Of a DNA stretch of 64,000 nt, positions 15,401 to 27,574 are shown piece by piece. Positions within the stretch are counted from its first letter, which is position 1; the number at the start of each line of letters is the position of its first letter. Made by a program: the position numbers and the translations under genes. Below the pieces are notes generated by a model. It was not told where the DNA came from. It saw only the letters and a list, made by a program, of their open reading frames with translations, and searched no databases. Origin of the DNA: Pachypanchax playfairii (Eukaryota > Chordata > Actinopteri > Cyprinodontiformes > Aplocheilidae). The stretch spans positions 9,540,153-9,604,152 of the forward strand of contig SSNP01000002.1 in the NCBI GenBank assembly GCA_006937955.1, written 5' to 3'.

Positions 15401-18400
15401 TTTAGATTGATGCTTGATGTCTAATCACCATCTAAACACAATAATGAGTCTCTTGATATGAAGACTCCTTTCCTGAATGTGAAGAGTTCTGTTTTCAGCT
15501 CCGCCCTTTTTAACTGACCTCACAAAATATCAGCCCTGGGGCTTGTGGTCCTTCAGTCTGCTGTTCTTCTTTCAGTGTTGTGAAGCTTGAACCAACATGA
15601 CTGGAATGCCCTTTCCCCTCTTTTCCCATTTTTTAGTAATAAGGGTCTTTTGTTCTAATGGGATAATTAAACTTCAAATGTTTTCACTTTGAGGTTTTGA
15701 AGCTTGAGGTCAGAGTTGTTGCGAGGGTTGTGATTGTTAAATAAAAAGTAGGACAGTGGTCTTTATTCTCTCTTTCTTTGATGTTTATGTCATAATTTAT
15801 TTCTGTTAAATTAAATAGATTATCCTTGTTTCTCTGTATTATATTTCTAAAACCTTTTGGGCTTGATGTATGAAGGTAGGTGTAAAAGATCCCACAAGGT
15901 AAACCTCATTTGGCTCTTTCAGGCTCATGTAATCATTGCCCTCATTTATTCCTTTGATTTTTATGCCTGGGGAAAATGTGGTGTCTGATTGCATTAACAC
16001 TGAGTTTTAGTGTTTTGTCTCTGTGTCTGCATGCTTGTGTTGTCTTGTCTTTACAACTTACGACAGGATCAGAGAGACAGAGCTCCAATAAGGATTCAAA
16101 CCCACAAACCTTTCTGTTTTTAACCAAGTTCCTCCTACAAAACTAGATAGATCGATGTGTAGATGGATGTAATGGAAAAGGTCTTTTCTGTATCATATGT
16201 CATTGCATTACATCATTCAACAAAGAATCTCTTTGACTAAAAGTACCTGTGTTTCATGGTTCTGGCTTGGTTCTGTCTCCAGTGATGAACTGGAGTAGAA
16301 ATTGGGAGCCAGAGCCAGAAACACTCCACTTGTGCCACATAAGAGCATCTAACATATATTAAATTCAATGTATTGGATCCAGACCCACTCGTAATGGTCA
16401 GGTGTGGCCAAATACTTTCATTTATAAACTGCATTTCATGAAATGCAAATTGTTTTAATCAATTTTATCATTTTAAAAAAGGCATATTTGTTTTATTTTA
16501 TCTGATTGATCCTCCAGTTCTTTAATATGAGCTTTGTTTTTTAGGGTCTTTGGATTCATGTTGAGTTTCAGTGGCATAAAATTAAAGTAGTAAAAATATG
16601 CCACTGATTTTTTAAAGTTATTAACTGTAATGGAATAAGGCCTTTTTAGTCTACTGCAGAGGACCTTTCTCTGATGAAACAAGGGTTTGTGATGCTCGAA
16701 CGACTGAGTAAAGCTGCTTTTATTGTCACAGAAGACCACCTTCAGTCACAGGACCGTCTGATGTTTAAATACTTCCTTTATTTTGGGATTAAGAAGCTGA
16801 AGGAAATAGTCTGGTTGATACTACTTGGATCACCCGGGGTTTTGTAAAGCTTAAAGTTGAATTTCTGATCTTTTAGCACTAACTAAACACACTGAACTGT
16901 TGTTTGACTTCTTTTATTCCTACAGCTTGAAATTTTTTCTTCTCATTTGCATCGTGGCTTTTTTAAACTTTAACAACCCGCACATAGAAATCCTTGTCCA
17001 GTGCATCAACGTTCATGAACATAAATATTTGTAAAGACGTAAATATTTGCAGCCTTTACTTGCACAAACTCCACAGTGTCTTGTAAAGGACACTTCTGGA
17101 TTTCCCCTCCGTGTGTTATAGCAGGTTGGATGAACTTCAGAATTTCCTCTGATTATCCTGACTCATTCTTATAAACCACTCTACAACGTTTTTACTCATT
17201 TTGGAATGAGTCACTGAGCGGAAACACATCACAAAGTCTGCAGCTTTGAGGCTCCGATAACATCTTTATTAAATCCAAACTGTGTTGTTTTGGTTGTCCT
17301 GCAGAATCTCTGACTGGGGAATGAACTTTTAATTGAAACCTGTTGCTCTGTGGACAACAGATGAAAGAGACTCTGAAAGGATTTGTTATATATGAAACCC
17401 AACACAAAACAGCTAATGAATAAAGTAACACCTCTGGAAATTCATGTCTGAGCACATCACTGTCTCAGTTAGTTCCCGGTGAGAAGATTTAATCTGTTCT
17501 GCCTGTTTTAATTTACACCAATAAGAACAACCAATTCACTAACATGACATAACATGAAAGAATCAGACCATTTTTATTTTATTCTGATCAGTTATCATGT
17601 TATTGTTGCATTCAGAGCAGCATTGAAACAAAAAGCCTTTAAAAATAAAAGTGTTTCACTGAGCTGCAACTGTTGGTGTGAAGTTGTGAACAATATTTTT
17701 TAATTTTACAAAAACGTCTCAGGGATTCTGAGTACAAAGAAAATGTGCAAGACAAGATTTCTCTCAGAATTGTTTGGGAGTCTCAGGTATCTGATTCAAA
17801 AAGTGCATGAAATGTGGGACAACACTGGGAGGGGTTAGAGACTGAATGAAACATTAAATTAGGGCAAATCAAGAAAGAATGGCCACATAATGAAGATACT
17901 TTGTGGTGAACAGAAAATTTAAATGACAGTCACACAATTGTCTCAACTTGTTCGTAATTATGTCACAGCCTCCACTTATTGCTAAAAAGTCTTTTGTTCC
18001 AAGTCAGTTTGATTCCAGCTGAAATTTCTGTATCTTCTTACAGTTCCATCACAAACAGTCACAGCCATGTGAGATACAGTCGTTTGGACACGTCTGAGTT
18101 GAAATCACAACATTTGTGTGAAATTCATGCAACTATAGGCACAACGTTTCCTAATTATCTCTTCAAATTCTCAGAATGGCAGATTCTCATTTTAGTCTCC
18201 GGTCAGTCACAACTTTGTTTCATGGGTCACCAGCTATTCTCAAAGTTTTATTCCATTTTACGTATTTTATGACTCATAAAAACTGAGTTGAATCCAGTTC
18301 CAGCCTCTCATGGTAACATTCTGACAGTTGTGAGAAAAAAAAATGGAGACTTTTTAAGTTCTGGCAGCTTTTTTCAAAGCAACATATAGATGAATCTCCA

Positions 18401-21400
18401 GTGGGAAATTGTTGACGTAAAATAACTTTCATGCAAATTTTTAATTTCACATCATTTTCTCCTTCATCTTATACAACTGGATTGTTCTTATTGAGCAAAC
18501 TGTCTCCAAAGTTCACTTCCAAGCATCGTTTTTTATAACCCACATTCTTCAAACTGGTTCCCATCTGGGAAAACATTCTAGCAATGACAAGAACATGATT
18601 AAAAATATATACAAGAACAAATCCACAGGGGACGTGTTGCTGTGTGTTTGCAGGATCAGTACAAACATGCTGCAGAGTGACACACAGTATTTCTGAGGAA
18701 ACACAAGATGTCAGATGTGTTTTCAATCTCTTTGCAAACTCACTTACATCTTCCTCTCCAAGAGGTTTCTGTATAATTTGTTCTTTTCTGTGCATCCGGT
18801 TATGGATCCTAATCTTTAGAGTCAACACTGCTAATTCCAGACTTCCGATCTCCACATTGTTTCATCTTTATGGGAAGTGAGAATGACAGTGTTGTTATCA
18901 CCAGCTGGATGATTCTCCTGCTGATCAGGCAGCTGCTTTTCTCTTTTTATTGCTGAAAACTTCATGGTATAAACTTGAAGGCTGGTGTATTTTTTTGTGA
19001 TTTCGTCCTTTTTTCTGCAGCAGATCAGAAGCAGTTTTTATCTTGTTGATTTTCTTAAAAATGAGTTTAACTGGAATCTGATATTTTTATGAGGTGACAA
19101 TATGTAGTTTAGCATTTGGCCACAAATTGGAGCCTTGGCCTCCTTTTCAGAGTCAGATGTCTGAGGAAGAAGTTCAGACTTGCTGTGGCCAATCCTCAAG
19201 AAAACAGCTGGAATGTGCAATTCCTCCGTAACCCTCTGCACCTCCTCACTCTCCTCAGCTGGTGTTTAGCAGATGGAAGAAAACCGCCTTTTTTGTTTGT
19301 TTTGAGTTTGGCATCACTTTAAAGGTGAAATTTTAATATTTCCAGCCCTTTTCTGTTTTTTTATTTAGACATGTTGGTTTTGAACCAGCAACCCTCCACC
19401 TGCTAGTCATCTGCTCCTCCAACTGAGCTTCAGACACACTGACAGACTACCTTTTCAGAACATATATAATGACCACAATTTGCAGCAGGATTACAGATTT
19501 ATTTTTTATTTTTTTTAGGGTTATAGATCAGCACTAGAAAGAAAGTTAGAAGCTTCAATAAACACTCACTGTTTTTCTAATCTACTTTTATTCTTTTAAA
19601 TGTGCATTATCCAGTGCAGAGAGACACTAAGTGGTAAATGTGTAGCTAAATAGACTGGGACATTTTCAACTCAGTGACCCTGAAACCCTGCCCATAATAG
19701 AGGAGCGCGATCTGGATTCCTGTTGTGGGAGAGTCCCATCTCCATTTCTTTCAGGTCTGGAAGGCAGGTAAATGATTTGTCAGAGCCAGGTGACCCTTTA
19801 CTTCAACTTAACACACAAATATCTGGGCTGTCTGTTTGAAAAATGTAAATGATTGTATCCTGCTCTATAGTTTTGTGGCGTGTTTCCAACATGTCAGTGT
19901 GTTTTGTGAAGTTTCTTTATTGATTATATTAAAAACTTGTATTTGTTTTCAGAATAAAAGTTTTGAGTTATTGAGATGAATGTCTCTCAGTTTAGGCTGT
20001 GCAGAATTGCAGAAACAGATTACTGGTGTTTTTGCTTTTTATCAGATCATTAAACACATTAATAGTCTTTTTAAAGTCATGTTTCAGTATCTCAATCAAA
20101 TATATGTTTTTATTTGGATAATGTGATTCACTGGAGTCCCAAAGCCCTAAGGTGGAATCACTGCCTGTTGGTGACTAGTTGGAGACACATTTGCAAGAAA
20201 ATATGTAAAACTTCAGTTGGAATCACACTTAATTAGTTGATGTACAAAACATTTGGGACCTGTTACAGCTGAACACTTGACTCATTTGACATAAATACAA
20301 ACACATGCAAATAATTTCCTTACATTTTTGCTGATTTATCAGTGCCAAACGGTCTGAATTTTATATTGAAGCGAGTTACTTTTTTCTGACATTAAAATAA
20401 AGTTTTAATCGTTTAAGGGTGACAAAAAAATAAAAGTTGATGAAATCTATAAGTGGAACATACAGCACCATAGACAGGCTCATTGATTTGATCTCTCTCA
20501 TTATATTGTCATAATCCAACTTGTTCTCAGGAGATATTGGGTTAATAAATGTCTTTATTGTGACTTTGAAAACTTGTTTATTACCATAAGATTTCTTTAC
20601 AAAATGACGCCTAAACACAAAGTTTACAGTCATCTTGGCAACAAATTGATGTCATGACACATCTATCATCAATCAATTCATTACTGTGGACTTATTTTTG
20701 CACCACAGTCATTACATTAATAAATCTGTCATTATGTCAAAATAAAACTGATGTGGTTATTGCAGAAGAGTGAACTAGAAAACCACAATAATAATAAAAA
20801 CATTTATAACAGCAGGTTATTCTGTAAGTAACAGAATCTGTTGTTTGTCTGATTTGTTTTTTTGCTGTGCACGTCAAGACAGTCGAATCCCTCTCATGGA
20901 TCTACTGATAATAACCTAAATAATGTTAACAAACACTGATCATTTCAGTGGTGCAGGAAGTGAAAATATTCTGTCGTTAATCTTCCAATGTGTCTCTGTC
21001 AGAGTTACTTTATGTGCTGTTAAACGTCAGGGAGAAAAAGGTGTTTAAGTCCCATCAATCAGGAAACATAATCACTGCAAGCACATGTTTGTGGTTCGTC
21101 TTTGTGCGGTCACATCAACACCGCAGGTGTGTTGAGAGTTTCACTGCCTCACTATTGTAGCAGATGAAAACAAACACCTTGTAATGACTGTATTATCTCG
21201 ATGAGCATCATTTCAAACAGGATTTACGTGAAATATGATCATCATACCTTTCACTGACACACGTACTGTATATTTTATAGCTTTTGTTTCTCATTTGGGA
21301 TATTTCGTCCTCCATGAACAGCTGTCAGCTCTTGACAGGTTATTGATAGGTTTGATGTTTGATTTTCCACAGCTGTTCTGTTTTTTGTAATGAAAGGACC

Positions 21401-24400
21401 ACCTGTCGAGAACCGTTTGCTTTTTGTTGTTTAGTGATCTCAACATGGAAACCTAATGGTTGTTTGTTTAAATAGTTTTTCACGTTGTGATTTGAGTTAT
21501 TTTCAGATCATTTCTGTGCATGTTGTTAGAACGATGTAAAGACAAAAGTATTTTTATCAAATGTCAGGATGTTATAATACGAGGAGAAAGATAATGAACA
21601 TTCTCTCTTGATGTTCTTATTTATCATAAACATACAATTTGCTGAAATGACATTGTAAATCCAGCTGACTGAGGTGTGCATGAGGCAGAACGTCGTCCTG
21701 TTGTAGTTGATTTTTCATGTCGTAGTGTTTCAGCGTACGACCAGCAGAGGGAATCATTTTCCCACCTCATGTCTGAGGGAGCTGGATCAACTATCTCACA
21801 CAGAACAACAGAATTAATGTTTCTTCACACCGTGACCTGAAACAGCTGGTTAACATCCATAAATCACAAAGTATTTTCTAATGTCCACATGATGCTCTGT
21901 CTGTGTCTGTCCTCATGTTTTGTGACAGTTTAGCTTGTCTCATCACTTACATGTCAGTTAGGGTTGAAGCATCAACGCCGCCTGAGATCCAAGAGCAGTC
22001 TTTTAGACTCTGTGAGCCACTTGCAGCTCTGATGTTTACTGACACTCAGAAGAGACAGTGAACTTATTAATGGAGGGATTTAAGCTACAAAACTCCTAAA
22101 GTTAACTTTACAGATTGCATTGCATCATTTTTATGTTTACAATTATTACATTCTGCTTTTAAAGCTTTGTTTTGTTTTTATTCTCTTGACCATTTAAATT
22201 GTAGAAAATACACCATTTGAAGTTTTCTTCTGCTTATCCCAGTTCTGGTGATGAAGGCAACAAACAGATCCAGGAGGAAACCTGGTCATCTATCTCCTGG
22301 GTTACAGTTTCTAGCTTCTCTTGAAGGATCCCAATAAGCAAGTCTGTTCTAGGGTCTCTTCCCTGTGGGAAATGACTGTGGGGGGTAACCAGGATAAATT
22401 CTAATCAGATACCTCAACTTCTACTCCAACCTACAGAGGAAACTAATTTCATGTGCTCGTGTCTTGTTTGTTCTGTATGATTCAATCTCAGGTCCATAAA
22501 TAAGGACTGGAACACAGAAAGACAAGTTAAGTTCCTTCTTTACCACAACAAACCAGATTAACTCTCAAAGCTTTAAGTCTGTTGGTTCATCTCTCACTCC
22601 ATTCTGCATGAATAAAACATCATGATACCTGAACTCCTCTGTTCAAGGCAAAGTCTTTCCAAATAAGTTCATTTAAACTTGTTTAATAATCATAAAAGCT
22701 TCAAATTTACAGATTATTTTTACATAATCAGACTTCATCAGAAGAACCAAATAGGAGAATCAACCCAGTACTTTGAGAAATATGTTCAACTCTTTATCAT
22801 TTATCTATTTTTACAAATCCATAATATTCCTTCCCAACACAGTTATATCACACAAATGACCATTTCTTTATTTCTTCTCATTATCTCCCAATAAACTTAC
22901 GATATCAAAGCACATTTTGTGAGTAATTTACAAAATGTCAATACAAAGATCATGCAATACTTTTTGTTCTGTAATACCTTCAAAAATATGGGTGAATTAA
23001 GGGTTCTGATTAAATCTAAAGTCTAAGAATCAGAAAAACACTTTAAAGCTTCCAGGGACTTTTTTGCGGTATTTCAAATATATTCTCAGGATACAATTTA
23101 TGTTTGGAAAAACTACCGAGCTTTGATCTGCTGTACATGAGCGATTGTGTTTACATTGAAAATTACATTTTGGAAGTGCAATTAAACTAAGTAAAACACT
23201 GTGTGTGACTTATATCCCACATACACCCATCCACCTCCTTGTAATACTGTAACTGTTGTTTAGGCACTGCAGGCTACATATCTGCCTGTTGTTAAGGAAT
23301 GCATCTCACTGAGAGTGACAGCCGAGCTGTTTCTGCCTGCCTGAGCAGGACTGAAAGGATCCCTGCAGGCCTGCTTCTATATCTCGCTTTCTTTCTGCAG
23401 GTTACTGAGTTGCTCAGTACAGAAATGTAGTCAAGTAGTTTTAAATAAGCAACTTTTACATTTTGCATCTCTTAAAACACATAAACCGGTCTAAGGTTTA
23501 TATTTTTCATTGTCTACAGTGAAAAGGTCTTAAACAATTAAAGGAATGTAAACTGATGTTACTGAGTAAAAGAAGATAGATGTCAACCTAAAATGACCTC
23601 AGATCCTTTAGATGGTTCTGCATCAATAACGTCGTCCATCAACAGCAGACAGAACCATATGGACAAAGGATTGTTGGGAAACATTTGTCAAACTCTGCAA
23701 TACTTTAATCTTCACAGTTCAGAAACAAAACCTGGTGGTATCCTTGTCAGCTTCTTTATTTGGATCATCACTTGCTCTGCCTTCAAGACCACATCAAGTT
23801 TTTCAGAGAATCAGTGTAATACTATATTCTGCAAACATTCTGATTTTCATTAGGAAACAGAATTGGGCTTTGAGACAGTTTTAAATATTAAACACTGCAC
23901 TGTCCCCAGAGTGCTGCACTACCCCCCCCGCTCTCCCACCTACCACAGACTCAGTCATACCTTCCAGCCTCCATCCCCCCACCCACCCCCACACAGACAC
24001 ACATACCTAAGAACTAAGACTTGTGTGGCACTCTACATTTGATGTCATCAACTGAATGCAGCTTTTCATGTATTCATTATTGCTGCAGACATGTAATTTA
24101 CTCTTTTTTTTAATGTTTATATTTCCGTATTTTACATTTTTACTTTTTGGTGGGTTTGTGCCTTTTGAAGTCAAGACCTACCAACATATTTTGTACATTA
24201 TGCACATAGAGAATGTAAATAAATAATTTTTGTCATTCCAATGATTATTTTTTTCTGTTTGGTACTGTATTGCAGTAAAATACAGAAAAAAGTAATGAAA
24301 AGACACATTTAAAAAATACCCCTTTAATTCTAGATTCAGGCACTGATTACTGTGTAAGTTATTTCCAATATTTTTTGCTGTTGAATGGTCTGAAGTTTTT

Positions 24401-27400
24401 TCCATCAGTAGTTCTATGTTGTCCAGCTTTGCTCATAAATTTAAGAAAGTTTAACAGTTTGTGGGTTAATTTCTAAACAAGAGCCATTTGCCCCCAGGGG
24501 AAGTTACTCACTCAGAACCTGCTCCTGCAGGCCTGATGGGTCTCCGTCTGTGGGAAACAGGAACCCTTTCCCTCCAAATGTGATAACTGTGACCCCGTGA
24601 CCTCCATTCTGTTAGCTAACCCCCCACTCCTCATTCTCTAGTTGTCTCACACATTCAATGACACACATTCACTGTTCAGAGATCTTAGAGATGTAAGAGA
24701 AGATGTCACTTGAATTAGGGTCTTTCAGCTTGACGGGTGCAGCGGTGTAGTATGGCAGAGGTGCAATATACCATCTGTGGTGGTCAAGTAGCTGCAGCTC
24801 ATGGGGTTCGGGTGTCGTCTGTATGCTGCAGCCATATGTTCACAACATTTTGTAAATGTTTGAGACTTGCTGTTTACGCTGCTGTGGCATGCAGAACGAC
24901 TGTGGAACATGTGTGTTTATGTGTGCGTTTGCATGTGTGTGTTAATCAGGCCTGGGCTCGTTCCTCATTTCGGTCATTTAATCCCAATGTCTTGAATCCC
25001 AATTCTTCTATATCCTTTCAGACAAATGACTCACACTGAGAGTTAAAACTCCACACCTGCTGAAATAACATTGGTGTGTGTGACGTGATGGTGTCTGCTG
25101 TAGCTCGGAGGCTTTAGGGGAAACCTTCACCAGTTTGTGTTGTGTTGCAGCAGTTCATTTTTCAAGGAAATAAACAACAAAATGTCAAAAAATGTATCTG
25201 GCGAGAAATTAATCTCAGCTGCAAACCTTTTAAAGAATGATTGGGATGATTAAAATATGAGCTAGAAAAGGAATTATATGCACCCTTTGTCTCTTTAAAA
25301 GAGTTTAATTTTTAAGTTTATTTGCTGTTTGAAAAGTTACATTTAGAATTGTCCCTCAGCATGTGAAATCTGATACCTGAAAGGCAGTCAACTTGGTATA
25401 AAATTCCCCCTGTGCAGCGAGCGATGATTGGATGTCGTCAGTCGCTCCAGGATTATGTTGAGGAGGTTTTGTTGGTGTTGTAATTAGTCGATCATTCACC
25501 TCCCATTGATGGTCTCAGCCTTCAGACTCATTCCCGGTATAGGGTTCCATGCTTTTGTGTGAGGACAAAAACAGGTGAAGCCTGGAATTTCAGTTCATCT
25601 TCTTTTCAAACATGGTTGTACTTCTCGAATGTTTTAGAAATGTATAAAGAATGACACAGCAGATGTGCTCAGTGTTTTCCTTTTCTGCCACAAAAGGTGT
25701 GAAATTTAGTGTTTCTCAAATTTCTAACATGAAAGGGTGAGTAGACCCTTGTAATTATTTCAACCCCCCCAGTTTTATCGATTACGCCTTTATGGTCATA
25801 GTTCTATATCAATAGTTTGACAGCAAGTGACCAGAATATAATCTGAGTTAAAGGAAAAATCTCCCCTTTGTTTTTAAAATACTATAAACTAATAACAACT
25901 CACCTAAAAATCCACTTATGTCTTTGGCACATAAAATTATAATATTACAGGAAAGACATACATGATAGCCCAGTGTTATAACTTTTACAACTTTAAGCTA
26001 TGGTTTTGAAACATGTCTAAGTGGATACTCATCAAAAAACATGGTCATCTTCATATTAACCATCCCTGTGCGCCTTTGAAATGGACTAAATAACCTCCGT
26101 AATTCGGGTCTCAGCCAGAAGTGGTGTTCTTGTGATTTATGCTGCCCTGAAGAAAAATGCCGCCATAGTACGAATTGACAACTTATTTCATAATGAGATG
26201 TTATTATAAGTTTACACAGTATTCTTGTTTATGGTGAGTGTGTCCTGTTAGTTATTTAATTTAATTTTTATGATCTTTCTCTGATATTTTCTATATAAAT
26301 CCCACTGGGTCCTTATCGGCCATTGTTGGGTCCTTCTTTTCTGGGTGTGTCCGAACATTTGCCTGTCGCTCTGACAATGCAAAGAAAGTAAAAATAACAT
26401 TATATTTAGTGTCCCGGTCCTGGGAGAATTTATTTGATAGATAAAATGTATTTATGGAAAAATATAGAAACTAAAAATAAACAATAAATCTCTTTATTGA
26501 AGTCAAGACTGTGGAACGGCACATGTGTAACACATCTCAACAGTTAGTATATTTCTGCAGAACACCGGTTCGAGCAACGGCTGTCTGAGCTGCGGAAAAG
26601 TTATTCGGTACTGCTTTAAGTTGTGTCATAAATCAAAAGCAGAGGAAATGCATCCTCACTTTTGTCTTAAACATACAGCACAAACTTTTGAACCCCTTAA
26701 ACTGTAATTAAACATCTGACACTGCTCTTTGAGACAGGAAATCTTCTCGCCATGATGTTGTCCTGCCTCATAGTTCAAACTCTATACAAGTAGACATGAA
26801 AGAAATTTTTAACCCTTTATAGTGCAAGTAATCATAATTGATCACATGAAAACACATTGCATTCATTGCAATGTCAATGTGAAGATTAACAAAACTATGA
26901 AGCAAAAGATTTGCTTTTATCTTGGTGTGGAACTTAAATAGAAGTGACTCTTAATTCTGACAAAGTTCAGAGTATTTTATTACAGGTTGGATCATGTGGT
27001 GCATCTTCTAAACAGATCAAAAGAAGAAATTAGACATGAATTTTGACAAAACAGAAGGATCCAATCTTAAAGCTACAATAGTTTTCATTCAGCTTCAACT
27101 TTTCTTTGAATATAATTGTATTTTCAGCAGGTGAATATTTGTCAGCATCATTAAATATGGAGTTTCACAAGGCTTTATTTTGGGTCTCATACTGTTTCCT
27201 TATATAAGCTTTCTTTGGCGTCATTTAGGAAATACAATGCTTTACCTTACGATATTTTAATAACCACTTTTGGGTTGTCTTAATGATGTTAGATCATGGG
27301 TGAATACAAGTTTCCGTCATCTTAATGAAGACAAAACAGATGTCACCATGTCCAGGAGGTCCAGATAGCAACATGGAAACTGTTTCTTCAATCCTCTGTA

Positions 27401-27542
27401 ATATAAACTTGGTACACTTTTTGACAGGTCGTCATTATTTTCATGGCTATAATTAAATTGTCCCTTATTGACAGTTTTAGAGTGAGGAATTACCTGGTTA
27501 TGTGTCACATCCTTCATACCCAAAGGGTCCATCTATCCATCC

Positions 27543-27574
<32 letters not shown>

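Larger units (their letters stand above)
14019..27527 (+). other. 3' half of intron 2; no gene, a few old repeats
   Basis: This is AT-rich intronic DNA. I see no coding exon with plausible splice sites or homology. Embedded pieces are a minus-strand SINE-like fragment near 16030-16135, a minus-strand tRNA-like block near 19366-19436 and an old dispersed repeat near 22225-22460. The rest looks unique but unannotatable by eye. Confidence 0.6.

Noticed and set aside
22679..22894. Hydrophobic 71-codon frame as a possible small membrane protein
   Set aside because: Strong AT bias of the intron produces Ile/Phe/Leu-rich frames by chance; no other evidence.
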